Shown here: positions 1-8,612 of the stretch, in pieces
Layout: every line of letters starts with the position of its first letter
Numbering within the stretch: position 1 is the stretch's first letter
Source: Alphaproteobacteria bacterium
GTDB taxonomy: Bacteria > Pseudomonadota > Alphaproteobacteria > UBA6615
Assembly: GCA_021774575.1 (NCBI GenBank)
Contig: JAJFIX010000040.1
Coordinates: 1 to 64,000, forward strand
Length of the DNA: 64,000 nt
Direction: 5' to 3'
The notes under the pieces: model-generated
The model's input: the letters and a program-made list of their open reading frames with translations, nothing else
What the model was told of the DNA's origin: nothing
Databases searched by the model: none
Position numbers and translations under genes: made by a program

Positions 1-401
1 TGCAGCCAGCGGATCGCCAGGTGATTGCGGATATCGACATGATTGCGCAGGGTGAGGTAATCGGTCCCCATCTCGCGCACCACCGGGGCGCAGGCCCGCA
101 GGAAATGGCGGGCATGGGCGGCCAGATCATGGCTGCCGACCATCCACGGGGTGCCCACCCCGGTCAGCAAGTTTCCCGGCGCCACACCGAATATGCACAC
201 CGGTTGTCCATCGGCTGTGCCGACCCGGGGGCCGGGGGTTGACCCGGCGCTGAGCGCCACCGACTGGGCGATCAGGTGGCCTGTGTCGCGAATACCGGTC
301 GCCGCATAGAGTTCGGCCCGGTCGGGCTCGCGCAGCCGGGCGGCGATGATCGCCACGTCGGCCGGGGTCGCCGGGACGATCTCGTAGCTAACGACCGACA
401 T
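1..401 (-). CDS. GNAT-like phage internal virion protein (T7 gp13/DUF2833-like), partial
   Basis: Reading frame with no stop from an ATG at 401 to the window edge, so 133 N-terminal residues are visible and the C terminus lies to the left. The start overlaps the end of the nozzle-like gene by 14 bases, typical of tightly packed phage genes. The visible part has an N-terminal beta-alpha unit (SVVSYEIVPATPADV), a GTPWMVGSHDL segment, and LRNHVDIRNHLAIRWL near the edge. This resembles the acetyltransferase-fold phage family that includes T7 gp13 (DUF2833), whose hallmark is a late N-x-(2,4)-RWL segment. Known members are thought to help assemble or eject internal core proteins; catalysis is unproven. 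The family call is from memory of motifs and the protein is incomplete. Confidence 0.72.
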   Translation of the reverse strand, partial: MSVVSYEIVPATPADVAIIAARLREPDRAELYAATGIRDTGHLIAQSVALSAGSTPGPRVGTADGQPVCIFGVAPGNLLTGVGTPWMVGSHDLAAHARHFLRACAPVVREMGTDYLTLRNHVDIRNHLAIRWL

Positions 402-3195
402 CGACCCGGGCAATCGCGCCGAGGATTTTGGCCGGCACCGGATCGGTTTGGCGAATGACCACGCCTTCATCGGCATCCCAGCCGGAATTGATATTGACCT
501 TGCGCAGGCCGGTGACCATTTCGACGGGGCGGTCCCAGGGTTCGGTCGAACGTCGCTCGACCGGGGAGAGGGTCGCATTCGGATCGTCGCCCCGGCGTCC
601 GACGAACAGGCCGCGATTGGCCTCCAGTCGCAGCCAGACCGTGTTCACCGATTTGGGCAGGCCCCAGGCCCCCTCCATCGATGGCGGCAGGGTTTCAAGC
701 TCGGCGGTATAGGCCAGGCCCGCGTGAATGCGGCTGGCCAATGTCCCGACGGTAATCTTGCCGTCGGTGACGGTTTGGGGTGGCATCACCTTGCCGTCGG
801 CCAGGATCGCCACGGTCTCGCCTTCGAGATGACCGAAGCCGTGGAGGGTATCGACAGGCAAGCGCACCACGCCACCGGGTAGGACCGGCACAAGTCCCGC
901 CCCATCAATCGACGCGCCGCCATTGCGGTCGCGCAGGGTAAAGCTTGTCAACGCCGCATCACCGACGACAAAGCGTTTACCGTTAAGCAGGGGTGTCGGG
1001 TCGGTTTCACCCGGCCCCACCCGGCCGCTGCGTATCGCGTCCAGATCGACGGGATCCCCGTCGATCATTCCATGGGGAATTTTTGTTTCCACCGTGACCA
1101 CGCCTGGGGTTCCGGTCACGGTCGCAATGTCGATTGGGTTATTATAGCTCAGGCCGCTATCGACGATGAAGGCGTCCTCGACGGCGGCAAAGCGGCGTTC
1201 GCGCAGGCGTTCGATATAGCGTCGCTCGGTGCCGTTGATCCGGCGCTTGATCACCGCATAGACAATATCTTCGCGGCCTTCGCGGATGGTGGCGATGCTT
1301 TCGACCGCGCCGTCCGTCGACGCCGTCGCCCAGGCAAAGACATTTTGTTCGCGCACAAATGTCAGGGTGGCCAGGTTGCCATTATCGAGCACCACCCAAA
1401 CTATCCGCGACGGGTTTTTTGCATAGGCCCAATCAACAATCCCCGCCCGTTCAAATATGTGGGGCGCCAGCTGGGTCAGGTCATTACCGGTAAAGCCGTT
1501 CGATTGCAGATCAAAACCGAGATCGCGCACCGTGTCCGTCCCCTCCTCGACATAGAGCACGACATTGCCGGTGAGAATCGGTGGGATGTGCGATGCTCCC
1601 TCAAAGGTCTGGGGTTTGCGATCGATCGAGGCCGGGGTGATCACCCCCTTATCGCCACTGATCCGCCAGACGCCACCACTAGTCAGGATCAGTAACTCGC
1701 CCAGGGAAACATAATGGCGGACCTCATTGACCGCGCGCGAGAAAATCGAGAACGTCACCGCGTCGTCATCCTTGGTCGGTTGGGAGACGCTGAAATTGCG
1801 GAAATCGGCGGACTGGGACATGAAGGTTTTTTGCGGCTCGTCGAAGCTATTGCCATAGACGGCGCGCTGTTCATGCAACCCAACGGCACCGGGGAACTTG
1901 CCCTGAGCGCGAAACGGGTTACGCGCCTTGGGTGGGGTATCGCCGAGCACGGTCAGGATATTGGCATCGGTATAGCTGGTTTTTTCCGTCGTGCCGATGA
2001 GCCCAAATATGCCGTTATCTTCGCGGTAAACCACATAATGGTCGACCGCCTCACCGGGCAGCAGCCCCGTCGGCGGGTTCCAGTTCAGGGTGATCGGATT
2101 GGCACTCTCCAGCGTTGCGTCAATCTCAGCGGCAAAACTGCGCGCCAGGTCACCGCCGATACCGGCCGGGTACCCGGTCCCGTCCTCCCCTTCCAGGTCA
2201 AAAATGTTGCTCGCAACATTAACATTGGCCGCACGAAACCGGCGGCCGTTAATCTGGGTCATGCCGGTGACATTTTCGATATGAACCTCTTCGCCTTCCC
2301 GCACCAGCAGAGGACCGGCACTGGTCACCCGTACCGGATCGGTGTTGGTAACGGTGGCGATGGTCGAGGGTATTTCAAGCCCCGGCAGGCTTTCCTCCAG
2401 GGTCTCCCCCTTAACCGCCGTCACCCGATAGCGAAACGTGTCGGTTCCGGCCAGGGCCTTTGCCGCCGTCACCCCGGTCGGAAAATCGATTGAGGGGGCG
2501 AACCGGCTCTCGGCATACTGCCAGACATGATGATCGGTCCGGGTCAGTGTCGCCGGTGGGTGGTCCTGGTGCACAAAAAACATGGTGTCGGCAGACTGAA
2601 CAAATTTGAGCAACGCCAGCTCGTCGGCCCGATAAGGTAGCGCCATGACAAACACCCGCGACACCGTTCCGCCGCCGCCATAAATCCCGAGCAAGGTTCC
2701 ATCCGCGCCAACCAGTTCGAAACTATTCAGTGTCACGTTAGCGATGGTAAAAAACCGGCTATTGAGCTCATCCATGCCGATCAGGTCGGCCACAAACACC
2801 TCATCCCCATCGCTATACCCATGCCCGGCTGCACTCACCAAAAGCGGGTCACCATTGCCCGCCCCGGTAACGGCAATGGCAGGTTCAAGCACGATCCCCC
2901 CATCCTTGAAAACTCGCATATACCGGTCCCCAAATTCGAGGATATAGGTTTGCAGCGTATTAAACTGAAACGGGATCAGTCGCACCCGCGCCCCGGAACC
3001 GGATGGCCCATCGGCCGCCGCCTTCACCTGCTTGACAAACCCAAAACCCGATCGGTTAAAAACCCCACCGTGAAAATCCACCAACATATTATGAATACGC
3101 CGCGCCCCACTGGCATATTTCGCTATATCCTCCCTCCCCTGTACCGAAGGCGCAATTTCCCCCGCCGCAAAGTTCGTCTGAAATATCTGTGTCAT
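388..3195 (-). CDS. phage tail nozzle-like protein (tail tubular protein B / FCCH-repeat type)
   Basis: 935 residues, preceded by GGAGAAGGT directly before ATG. The N terminus (TNFAAGEIAPSVQGRED, then HNMLVDFHGGVFNRSG) matches the start of nozzle or tail proteins of T7-like and BPP-1-like podoviruses: a gene-end tail component forming the DNA exit channel. Three related segments, near residues 118-170, about 288-345 and about 700-770, each follow the scheme HG-x-DGD-V-x-D-x-G-x-LN-R-F-x-V-x-SF-L, the small domain often labelled E1_FCCH in phage proteins. It lies directly downstream of the tubular A-like adaptor, as in T7 (gp11-gp12). The family is firm; the exact virion position is inferred. 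Confidence 0.82.
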   Translation of the reverse strand: MTQIFQTNFAAGEIAPSVQGREDIAKYASGARRIHNMLVDFHGGVFNRSGFGFVKQVKAAADGPSGSGARVRLIPFQFNTLQTYILEFGDRYMRVFKDGGIVLEPAIAVTGAGNGDPLLVSAAGHGYSDGDEVFVADLIGMDELNSRFFTIANVTLNSFELVGADGTLLGIYGGGGTVSRVFVMALPYRADELALLKFVQSADTMFFVHQDHPPATLTRTDHHVWQYAESRFAPSIDFPTGVTAAKALAGTDTFRYRVTAVKGETLEESLPGLEIPSTIATVTNTDPVRVTSAGPLLVREGEEVHIENVTGMTQINGRRFRAANVNVASNIFDLEGEDGTGYPAGIGGDLARSFAAEIDATLESANPITLNWNPPTGLLPGEAVDHYVVYREDNGIFGLIGTTEKTSYTDANILTVLGDTPPKARNPFRAQGKFPGAVGLHEQRAVYGNSFDEPQKTFMSQSADFRNFSVSQPTKDDDAVTFSIFSRAVNEVRHYVSLGELLILTSGGVWRISGDKGVITPASIDRKPQTFEGASHIPPILTGNVVLYVEEGTDTVRDLGFDLQSNGFTGNDLTQLAPHIFERAGIVDWAYAKNPSRIVWVVLDNGNLATLTFVREQNVFAWATASTDGAVESIATIREGREDIVYAVIKRRINGTERRYIERLRERRFAAVEDAFIVDSGLSYNNPIDIATVTGTPGVVTVETKIPHGMIDGDPVDLDAIRSGRVGPGETDPTPLLNGKRFVVGDAALTSFTLRDRNGGASIDGAGLVPVLPGGVVRLPVDTLHGFGHLEGETVAILADGKVMPPQTVTDGKITVGTLASRIHAGLAYTAELETLPPSMEGAWGLPKSVNTVWLRLEANRGLFVGRRGDDPNATLSPVERRSTEPWDRPVEMVTGLRKVNINSGWDADEGVVIRQTDPVPAKILGAIARVDVGR

Positions 3196-3220
3196 ACCTT
3201 CTCCTACCGATATTAGTTAT

Positions 3221-3276
3221 GGGGACACATTACTTATCTTTCTATAAGATTATGAATATATAAGTATTGTGTCCCC
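3221..3276. repeat. palindromic repeat with GGGGACACA ends
   Basis: Left arm GGGGACACATTACTTAT (3221-3237) and right arm at 3260-3276 are inverted repeats with 16 of 17 positions matching, around a 22-base AT-rich centre. It fills the 81-base gap between two co-directional phage tail genes and begins directly after the stop of the adaptor gene. The same arm occurs three times at 32.6 kb. I infer a small non-autonomous palindromic element, of the kind associated with IS200-like REP-associated tyrosine transposases; no such transposase is in the window. It could also act as a transcription attenuator between the two tail genes. Confidence 0.75.
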
Positions 3277-3879
3277 CTATTTATAGTCACCGACCCAGGG
3301 GGCGTCGGGTTGGGGTTGTTGGTCGCCTTCATTGGCGCTGGTGGCGCGTTCTATGTTGAGGAAGCTTTGGAAGAGTTGGAGTTGGTCGCCGGCGATTTCG
3401 CGTTTGCCAGTGAGTGGCATGGCGAGATAAGAGGCCAGGCGGTGGGAGAGGACGGTGACGAAACCGGGGTCGAAAATTTCTGTGTTGGTCACGTCTTTTA
3501 TGTAGATCAGCTCGGCTTGGGGCTGGTCGGTCAGCACCACCTTGATATCCTCGCCACCGGGACCACGGGAACCGGAAATCTCGTAGGGGGTTTTTGGACC
3601 GATCTTGCTGGGGCGGGCGATTTCCCAGGCGCGGATCAGCCGGTCAGGCAAGCGATAGCGCTTGGCCCAGTCGCTGGGGGGGCCCCCCATATCTTCGAGA
3701 AAAACGCGCTCGGTGGCGAAGTTCCACAGATGCTCGCGCAAAGTCGCCCGCCGCACCGGGTCATAGAAAAGGCGGCAGGTCGTGGCCTCCTTCCCCAGAT
3801 CGGTGTCGGGGTCGTTGATATTGGCGTCGGCATTTATATGGCCGAGCGCCATGTTCCAAATCGCCGCCTTGCTAGTCAT
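3277..3879 (-). CDS. phage tail adaptor (tail tubular protein A / T7 gp11-like)
   Basis: 200 residues. The N terminus TSKAAIWNMALGHI, then CRLFYDPVRRATLREHLWNFA (about residues 36-56), is the signature of the T7 gp11/tail tubular A family, which forms the ring joining the portal to the nozzle. The ATG overlaps the stop of the 59-aa gene upstream (ATGA), indicating translational coupling within the late operon. Length is close to the usual 190-210 residues. A palindromic repeat begins directly after its stop codon. Function is well supported by motif and gene order. Confidence 0.88.
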   Translation of the reverse strand: MTSKAAIWNMALGHINADANINDPDTDLGKEATTCRLFYDPVRRATLREHLWNFATERVFLEDMGGPPSDWAKRYRLPDRLIRAWEIARPSKIGPKTPYEISGSRGPGGEDIKVVLTDQPQAELIYIKDVTNTEIFDPGFVTVLSHRLASYLAMPLTGKREIAGDQLQLFQSFLNIERATSANEGDQQPQPDAPWVGDYK

Positions 3880-4055
3880 TTTTCGGAACTCTTGGTTTTT
3901 TTGATTTTGCCCGGTTTCGCCTTTTCCTCTACCGGGCTTTTCACCGGCACCATCCAGCTTGCCAAGGCGTCGACCCCCTCTTCGAACTCAAACCCACTGC
4001 CCTCCGGGCGGAACTCGTTGCCGTAGAATCCGTCGAAAATTGCCACTACACGCAT
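3876..4055 (-). CDS. small phage protein of unknown function (59 aa)
   Basis: ATG at 4055 with GAGGAGCAGGCA upstream; 59 codons ending in TGA that overlaps the adaptor ATG by four bases. The protein starts MRVVAIFDGFYGNEF, has an acidic middle, and ends in a lysine-rich, proline-containing tail (KPGKIKKTKSSEK). I do not recognise a family. Coupling to the adaptor, a good ribosome site and position between cement and tail genes argue that it is a real late gene, perhaps a head-completion accessory protein. Function is unknown. Confidence 0.72.
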   Translation of the reverse strand: MRVVAIFDGFYGNEFRPEGSGFEFEEGVDALASWMVPVKSPVEEKAKPGKIKKTKSSEK

Positions 4056-4083
4056 ATTGCCTGCTCCTCAAATCTTGGTGTGT

Positions 4084-4121
4084 GGGGACGACATTTTGCG
4101 CTATGCCGTCCCCCCTTTTTC
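4084..4121 (+). terminator. GGGGACG stem-loop with T run, between capsid cement and tail genes
   Basis: GGGGACGACAT (4084-4094) pairs with ATGCCGTCCCC (4103-4113) with one mismatch and an 8-base loop. On the plus strand it is followed by CCC and TTTTT, so it looks like an intrinsic terminator for transcription entering from the left. On the minus strand, the direction of the late genes, there is no U tract, so it would be at most a pause or processing site there. It could alternatively be a relic of a palindromic element. Confidence 0.5.
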
Positions 4122-4127
4122 AAACTC

Positions 4128-4526
4128 TTAAATCGTCGATTGGTGGCCGGCGACGGCGCCGGCAATCAACGAACCGGCCGTCGGCGCGGCGCCAACAACA
4201 GTGTAGACCAGGCGCATATAGCGCCCGTCGGTGCCCCTGGGCAGATAGTCGATCGGCAGCTCGGCGCCGACGGTCAAGTCGGTCACCGGCACGGGCCCGG
4301 TGGTCGCGACGGCACGCGAGCTGGCGAAAGTCTCGTTATCGTCGATCTCCAGGGTTGCCTCCAGGCTGGTCAAATTATTGAACGCCTCGGTCACCTGGAT
4401 CAGTAGGGCGACCGGGGTGCCCGACCCGATATCGCGGGCCGTGCCCAGGTCGATATCGTTCTGGGAAGGGCCCGAACCAGTGATTGCCTGGCGGTTGGAA
4501 AAGAGAGTTTCCTTGTCGATAAGCAT
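4128..4526 (-). CDS. capsid cement protein, Bbp16-like
   Basis: 132 residues beginning MLIDKETLFSNRQAITGSG and continuing with an IDLG motif and glycine-rich turns, which is the pattern of the Bbp16 capsid cement family of BPP-1. That protein decorates and stabilises the icosahedral head on the outside. It directly follows the major capsid gene (26-base gap) as in BPP-1. No catalytic role is expected. The call rests on the N-terminal pattern, size and gene order. Confidence 0.82.
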   Translation of the reverse strand: MLIDKETLFSNRQAITGSGPSQNDIDLGTARDIGSGTPVALLIQVTEAFNNLTSLEATLEIDDNETFASSRAVATTGPVPVTDLTVGAELPIDYLPRGTDGRYMRLVYTVVGAAPTAGSLIAGAVAGHQSTI

Positions 4527-4552
4527 GAATAATTTCTCCTATCTTTGGTTGT

Positions 4553-5539
4553 TTATATGACCCGGGCTTCGGTGTTCAGGATCTCGTCGACCTGGCGCAC
4601 CGGGATGCCGAGAAATTTGACAATTTCCTTGCCCTCGAAACTCTCGATGGAGAGATTGACATTGGCCTGGTCCTTGGCCCGCTTGTGCAGCGCCAGCTGA
4701 ACCGCCTCATTGCAATAGATCGCCTTCTTGCCCGGCCGCTTGCGCACCCGATAGAAACCGTCGATCATCAGATCCTCGATCGCCACCGTACCGGCCTGCA
4801 TTTCGCTGGCATCGATATTGGCAATCCGCGCCGTGCCCCGCCAATCACGCAGAACAAAACCGACGTCCCACTTATAGTGGGTGCGATAACCTTGATACTG
4901 GCCACCGGTCTGATCCTGCAGGGTCACTTCCCCCAAGTCGTTATGCTGGAAGCCGGCGAGTGTGCCTTTGGGATAGGTTAGAAACCCGGTCTGGTCGCCC
5001 CAGGTGACAAACCAGATCGAGGTATTATCGGTCCCCAGGCCACCGCCATCGATGATGTTGGAGCCCGACTGGGTCCGGTCGGCGCTGAGTTCGCTAAACC
5101 GCGGGGCGAGCCCCAAGAACCGTTCGGGATTGGCATTGGTGTTGCCGTAAAACAGCGTCTGAACCATATTCTGGTTCATCGCTTCGAGGAATGCCGCGTC
5201 TTCCGACAAGCGGAATTCGGCGGAGTTGCCATTGAGATCGGCCAAGGATTTATCGATCTCGGCATAGGCTTCGAGCATGCCTGTGCGGTCATCGACCTGC
5301 ATCGTTGTCGATTTCGATGTCGGCACGCCGTAATTGAGCATCCGCCAAGCAACCGACGGCAGGCCGGTTCGCACAGTGGTGCGGTGACCGGTCGGCAGAT
5401 TGCCTTCAATGGCAATGGCGTCGTCGAGCACCTCGTTGGTCTCGCTCATGATTTCGATGATCGCCGCGACCTTATGATCCGGGTCTTGGCGCTTCATCAA
5501 ATCGACGAGGGTGGGATATGTATTTCCGATAGTCGGCAT
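4553..5539 (-). CDS. phage major capsid protein (BPP-1 Bbp17-like)
   Basis: 328 residues, starting MPTIGNTYPTLVDLMKRQDP, with the AIEGNLPTGHRTTVRTGLP segment (about residues 42-60) characteristic of BPP-1-type major head proteins. These have the HK97 fold and build the T=7 shell. The gene sits between scaffold and cement genes, the standard order. Length agrees with the family (about 325-335). There is no N-terminal delta domain, consistent with a separate scaffold gene immediately upstream. Confidence 0.9.
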   Translation of the reverse strand: MPTIGNTYPTLVDLMKRQDPDHKVAAIIEIMSETNEVLDDAIAIEGNLPTGHRTTVRTGLPSVAWRMLNYGVPTSKSTTMQVDDRTGMLEAYAEIDKSLADLNGNSAEFRLSEDAAFLEAMNQNMVQTLFYGNTNANPERFLGLAPRFSELSADRTQSGSNIIDGGGLGTDNTSIWFVTWGDQTGFLTYPKGTLAGFQHNDLGEVTLQDQTGGQYQGYRTHYKWDVGFVLRDWRGTARIANIDASEMQAGTVAIEDLMIDGFYRVRKRPGKKAIYCNEAVQLALHKRAKDQANVNLSIESFEGKEIVKFLGIPVRQVDEILNTEARVI

Positions 5540-5572
5540 AGTCTTACTTCCTTTTTGCTAAAACGAACGCGG

Positions 5573-6307
5573 TCAGGTCGGCGTCTGGTCGGGGTAAATG
5601 CGCTGGGCGAGACTTTTCTCTCCACCGGCAAAACCCGATCCGGACGGGGCGACAAAGACCATGTCCTGGCTCATTGCTTTTCCAACGCGATAGGCGAATC
5701 GGATCAGTTCGGGATGGTTACCGAAGCCTTGATCGTTCAACACCTGTTTGAGGGCGGGAGTGCCGAAGCGTTCGATGGCGGTGGCGGCGACGCCGAGTTT
5801 TTGCTGCATTCCCGCGCCGCCTATTTCGCCATCGGAACGCACACCGGCGACCCATTCTGATTGTTGATCCACCCAGGTTTTCGAATGTTCCTCGGCCAGT
5901 CGCGCCGCCGCATTCGCCTGCAGATCGACCAGGCGCTGGGCCTGGCTCTGGTTGAGGCCGAATTCACGGGCGGTTTCCTGGAACTCACCGAGCAGGTTTT
6001 CATCCGCCTCGACCCCGTCGGGCAGAATGAAGGTCGCATAGACCATTGGCGCCGCCTGGCCATCCTCGGCCTCGGCATCTTCGCCACTGGAGTCGCCACT
6101 GGGGCCCGCCGGCGCTTTTTGGTCCGGTCCTTTTTGGGTCAAGTCCGGATCACTGAGCAGCGAGGCATCGCGATTGATGCCGGGGATCCCCTCACCTATT
6201 TCGGGCTGGTTGATTTCACCGATGTCTTGTGTCGGGCTCCCACTAATGGGGCCCCCATTTGCGGGGTCAGAAATGACGATTTTTTCAATGACGCTGTTAT
6301 CGGGCAT
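5573..6307 (-). CDS. phage head scaffolding protein
   Basis: 244 residues. The first 85 are acidic, low-complexity and rich in Gly, Pro, Asp and Glu; the rest is helical and charged, with a W-x5-W segment (TWVDQQSEWVAGV) and LNDQGFGNHPELIRFAYRVGK near residues 195-215. This layout is typical of scaffold proteins encoded directly upstream of the capsid gene in podoviruses; they direct procapsid assembly and leave before DNA packaging. The start overlaps the Bbp19-like gene by 11 bases. I see no serine protease motif, so it is probably a pure scaffold. Confidence 0.78.
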   Translation of the reverse strand: MPDNSVIEKIVISDPANGGPISGSPTQDIGEINQPEIGEGIPGINRDASLLSDPDLTQKGPDQKAPAGPSGDSSGEDAEAEDGQAAPMVYATFILPDGVEADENLLGEFQETAREFGLNQSQAQRLVDLQANAAARLAEEHSKTWVDQQSEWVAGVRSDGEIGGAGMQQKLGVAATAIERFGTPALKQVLNDQGFGNHPELIRFAYRVGKAMSQDMVFVAPSGSGFAGGEKSLAQRIYPDQTPT

Positions 6308-6590
6308 AAGCCTTATTCTCCTCGATCATGGTGATATAGGTTTGGGGGGCGGCCTCCATCACGTCGGCCAATACCGAAAGCCCCAGAGCGCGCTTGCCCT
6401 CCTTAAACGTCCCGGCGCTATTGCCGGTAAACGTCGTCTCGAACTGGTGCGCGCGCTCCAAAATTCCGTAGATCCAGCGGCGCCCATCCGGGGTCGAGAG
6501 GATCTTGGCCAGCTCGGCCATTTCCCCGGCATGGCGAACCCGGACATTCTGGCGTTGTTTTTTCGCCGCCTCGTTATCCCCCCCGGTCAT
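6297..6590 (-). CDS. Bbp19-like phage structural-cassette protein
   Basis: 97 residues with the core LAKILSTPDGRRWIYGILERAHQFETTF followed by TFKEGKRALGLSVLADV. This tryptophan-tyrosine-rich core is the mark of the Bbp19-like domain found between portal and scaffold genes in BPP-1-type phages. Its role is not established. It overlaps both neighbours by 4 and 11 bases (portal stop and scaffold start), so the three are translationally coupled. Confidence 0.8.
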   Translation of the reverse strand: MTGGDNEAAKKQRQNVRVRHAGEMAELAKILSTPDGRRWIYGILERAHQFETTFTGNSAGTFKEGKRALGLSVLADVMEAAPQTYITMIEENKAYAR

Positions 6591-8338
6591 GGCGCCACCG
6601 GCACGGGCGCGCCTGGCACCGGCGCGCCTTGCCCACCCTGCCCCGTCACCTGCGCTATGATATCGCCCGCGTTTTCGGTCAGGTTCTGAGCAACACCATC
6701 CGCCGCCGCCTGGCCGCTCGGACTGCCAATCACTGCGGGAATACTTTGCATCGCAACCTCGCTCCCAACTTGAACCGCAGCTGCGGCTTCCATGGCTTGC
6801 ATTTCTTTTTCCTCCTTGGCTTGGCGGTTAGCTTCGATCTCGCTGGCGGGCACGATCAGGGTTGCCGGGGCGCCGGCGGCGCTGGCAAATTCCTCGATCG
6901 ACTGTTCGACGTTGAATTTGTCGAGGGCCTGGGGATAGGCCCCAGCCAGCCCGCCGACAAAACCGGCGGTGCGCTCGATGGCACTGATACCAACGACTTG
7001 CTGGGCCTGGGCGATCAGCGAGACAAATTCGATCTCCAATTCGGTTCCCTCCAATTCCGGTGGCGGCGGTGGCAGCAGGCCGGCCTCGGCCATGGTGGCA
7101 AAACTATTATCGATCAGCGGCGCCAGCATGGCGTTGGTCGCGCGCTGGACCACCGGCCCTAATTGCAGCAACCGCTCTTCGTGTTTGCGGGCCACTTCCT
7201 CGGCGGTGATATCGCGCCGGTCAGAGGTGGCGAGCAGCAAGAAGAGATCGACATACATCGCCCGGTTGATCCGGGTTTCGACTTCGCGAATATCGACCAT
7301 CAATTCCGAGATACGCGGATCGACTTGATAGCTCGGGGTGAACGCCCCCTGGCTTTCATCGACATAGGTGATGTCGCCGGGCAAGACCGAGGCATATTTT
7401 CGCCGCAGGCTGGTCGGACCCTTCATCGGCGGGTCGGCCATTTTGACAATCGCCTTGGCTTTTTGTTTCTCCTCGGTTTGCAGAGCTTTGGCGTCGCCGA
7501 GGGCATCCATGCCGGGGCTGGCCCCATAGACATCCGGCGGTGTGACTTCCCAGCGAGTGGCGTAAACGGGGAAGCGGCGAAAGCCGCCGCGCTTTAGAAA
7601 TCCATTTTCCGACCCGTCGGCTTTTTCCCAATAGGCGGACATGAAGGGCATATTAGCGCTATCGGAGGCGCCCTCGTCTCCGGCAAAATTGGGCTCGATG
7701 GCGTGGACCACTTCGACCCAGGCATGGGCATTGCCCTTGTCCCAGAGATTGCGCACGCTGGGCGACACCGCATCCAGGCCGAAACTTTCGACCATATGGG
7801 CGACGGTCATCGGCACATCGCGGTAGAAGGCATTGACATTGCCCCTGGCCGAGGTGGCCAGATAATATTCGCCGACCGTCGAGCCATAGAACCGCGTCGT
7901 CTCGGAAAAATCATCGAGTTGCATCATCGCCGCCGTGCCAAACACACCGAGCTCGGCATAATAGGGCGGCAATAGATCATAGAAATTGGATTGGTTGAAC
8001 ATGCCGCGCATGGCCCGTTCAACCTCTTCGATCCACACGCGAACCGGACCGAAATCATTGAGATCCTTATCGGCCGCCGCCAGTTTAAACCAGGGCCGAG
8101 CCGGCGAGGTAATCGCCGACATCATTCCGGCGGCCAGTGTGCGGCGGGCAACAATCGCCGTATTGTTAATAATGTTACTGTTTTTCTTCTGCCCCTTATT
8201 GACGTTGGAAGCGAGAAAGCGCCCCCGGCGGGGATAAAAGAAATCCCCCAACTCGCGCCAATGGGGCACCCAACTGGCGCGCTCGCGCACCAATTCGGCG
8301 CGGCGGCGCACCAGCCGTTGTTTGGTCCCTTCGCTCAT
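6587..8338 (-). CDS. phage portal protein (head-tail connector)
   Basis: 583 residues. The N terminus contains RASWVPHWRELGDFFYPRRGRFL (about 20-42), then TLAAGMMSAITSPARPWFKL, both diagnostic for the podovirus head-to-tail connecting protein family (PF12236). Twelve copies form the portal ring through which terminase packages DNA. Later comes a VEQSIEEFASAAGAP segment, then an Ala/Gln-rich, probably flexible C terminus ending in a PVPGAPVPVAP repeat. Length is typical (520-600). It lies downstream of terminase and a small proline-rich gene. Confidence 0.92.
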   Translation of the reverse strand: MSEGTKQRLVRRRAELVRERASWVPHWRELGDFFYPRRGRFLASNVNKGQKKNSNIINNTAIVARRTLAAGMMSAITSPARPWFKLAAADKDLNDFGPVRVWIEEVERAMRGMFNQSNFYDLLPPYYAELGVFGTAAMMQLDDFSETTRFYGSTVGEYYLATSARGNVNAFYRDVPMTVAHMVESFGLDAVSPSVRNLWDKGNAHAWVEVVHAIEPNFAGDEGASDSANMPFMSAYWEKADGSENGFLKRGGFRRFPVYATRWEVTPPDVYGASPGMDALGDAKALQTEEKQKAKAIVKMADPPMKGPTSLRRKYASVLPGDITYVDESQGAFTPSYQVDPRISELMVDIREVETRINRAMYVDLFLLLATSDRRDITAEEVARKHEERLLQLGPVVQRATNAMLAPLIDNSFATMAEAGLLPPPPPELEGTELEIEFVSLIAQAQQVVGISAIERTAGFVGGLAGAYPQALDKFNVEQSIEEFASAAGAPATLIVPASEIEANRQAKEEKEMQAMEAAAAVQVGSEVAMQSIPAVIGSPSGQAAADGVAQNLTENAGDIIAQVTGQGGQGAPVPGAPVPVAP

Positions 8339-8341
8339 ATC

Positions 8342-8596
8342 TTATGATCCCCCGAGGAGCGACGTGCGCCGGGTGCGCGGGCGCAATGCGCCGCCGATCA
8401 AGGATCGACCGACATTGGCGTCGTCGGTCAGGCCTTGGCCGCCGGTGGCAAAGGTTGCCGAGCTACCAAATCGCGACCGGGCGGCATTGGCCACGCGGGT
8501 TGGCGAGCGCTGTATATCCGGGTCGCTGGGCGACGGCGGTTCAGGGATCGGCGGTGGTGGCGGCGGTGGCGGCGGTGGTTGTGAGCCAGTACACAT
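8342..8596 (-). CDS. proline-rich small phage protein between terminase and portal
   Basis: 84 residues, MCTGSQ followed by a run of ten prolines, and ending RTSLLGGS only three bases before the portal gene. Small proteins with an early Cys-Gly/Pro-rich stretch and a terminal LLG occur between large terminase and portal in related phages. The Cys at position 2 is not in a lipobox context. Function is unknown; position, spacing and conserved ends support a real gene. The DNA shows a tandem GGC/GGT tract (8540-8580) encoding the prolines on the other strand. Confidence 0.7.
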   Translation of the reverse strand: MCTGSQPPPPPPPPPPIPEPPSPSDPDIQRSPTRVANAARSRFGSSATFATGGQGLTDDANVGRSLIGGALRPRTRRTSLLGGS

Positions 8597-8612
8597 TATT
8601 GGTCTCCTTTAC

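Noticed and set aside
1714..2493. Plus-strand frame of 259 codons opposite the nozzle gene
   Set aside because: Antisense shadow of a clear phage gene with no ribosome site or recognisable family.
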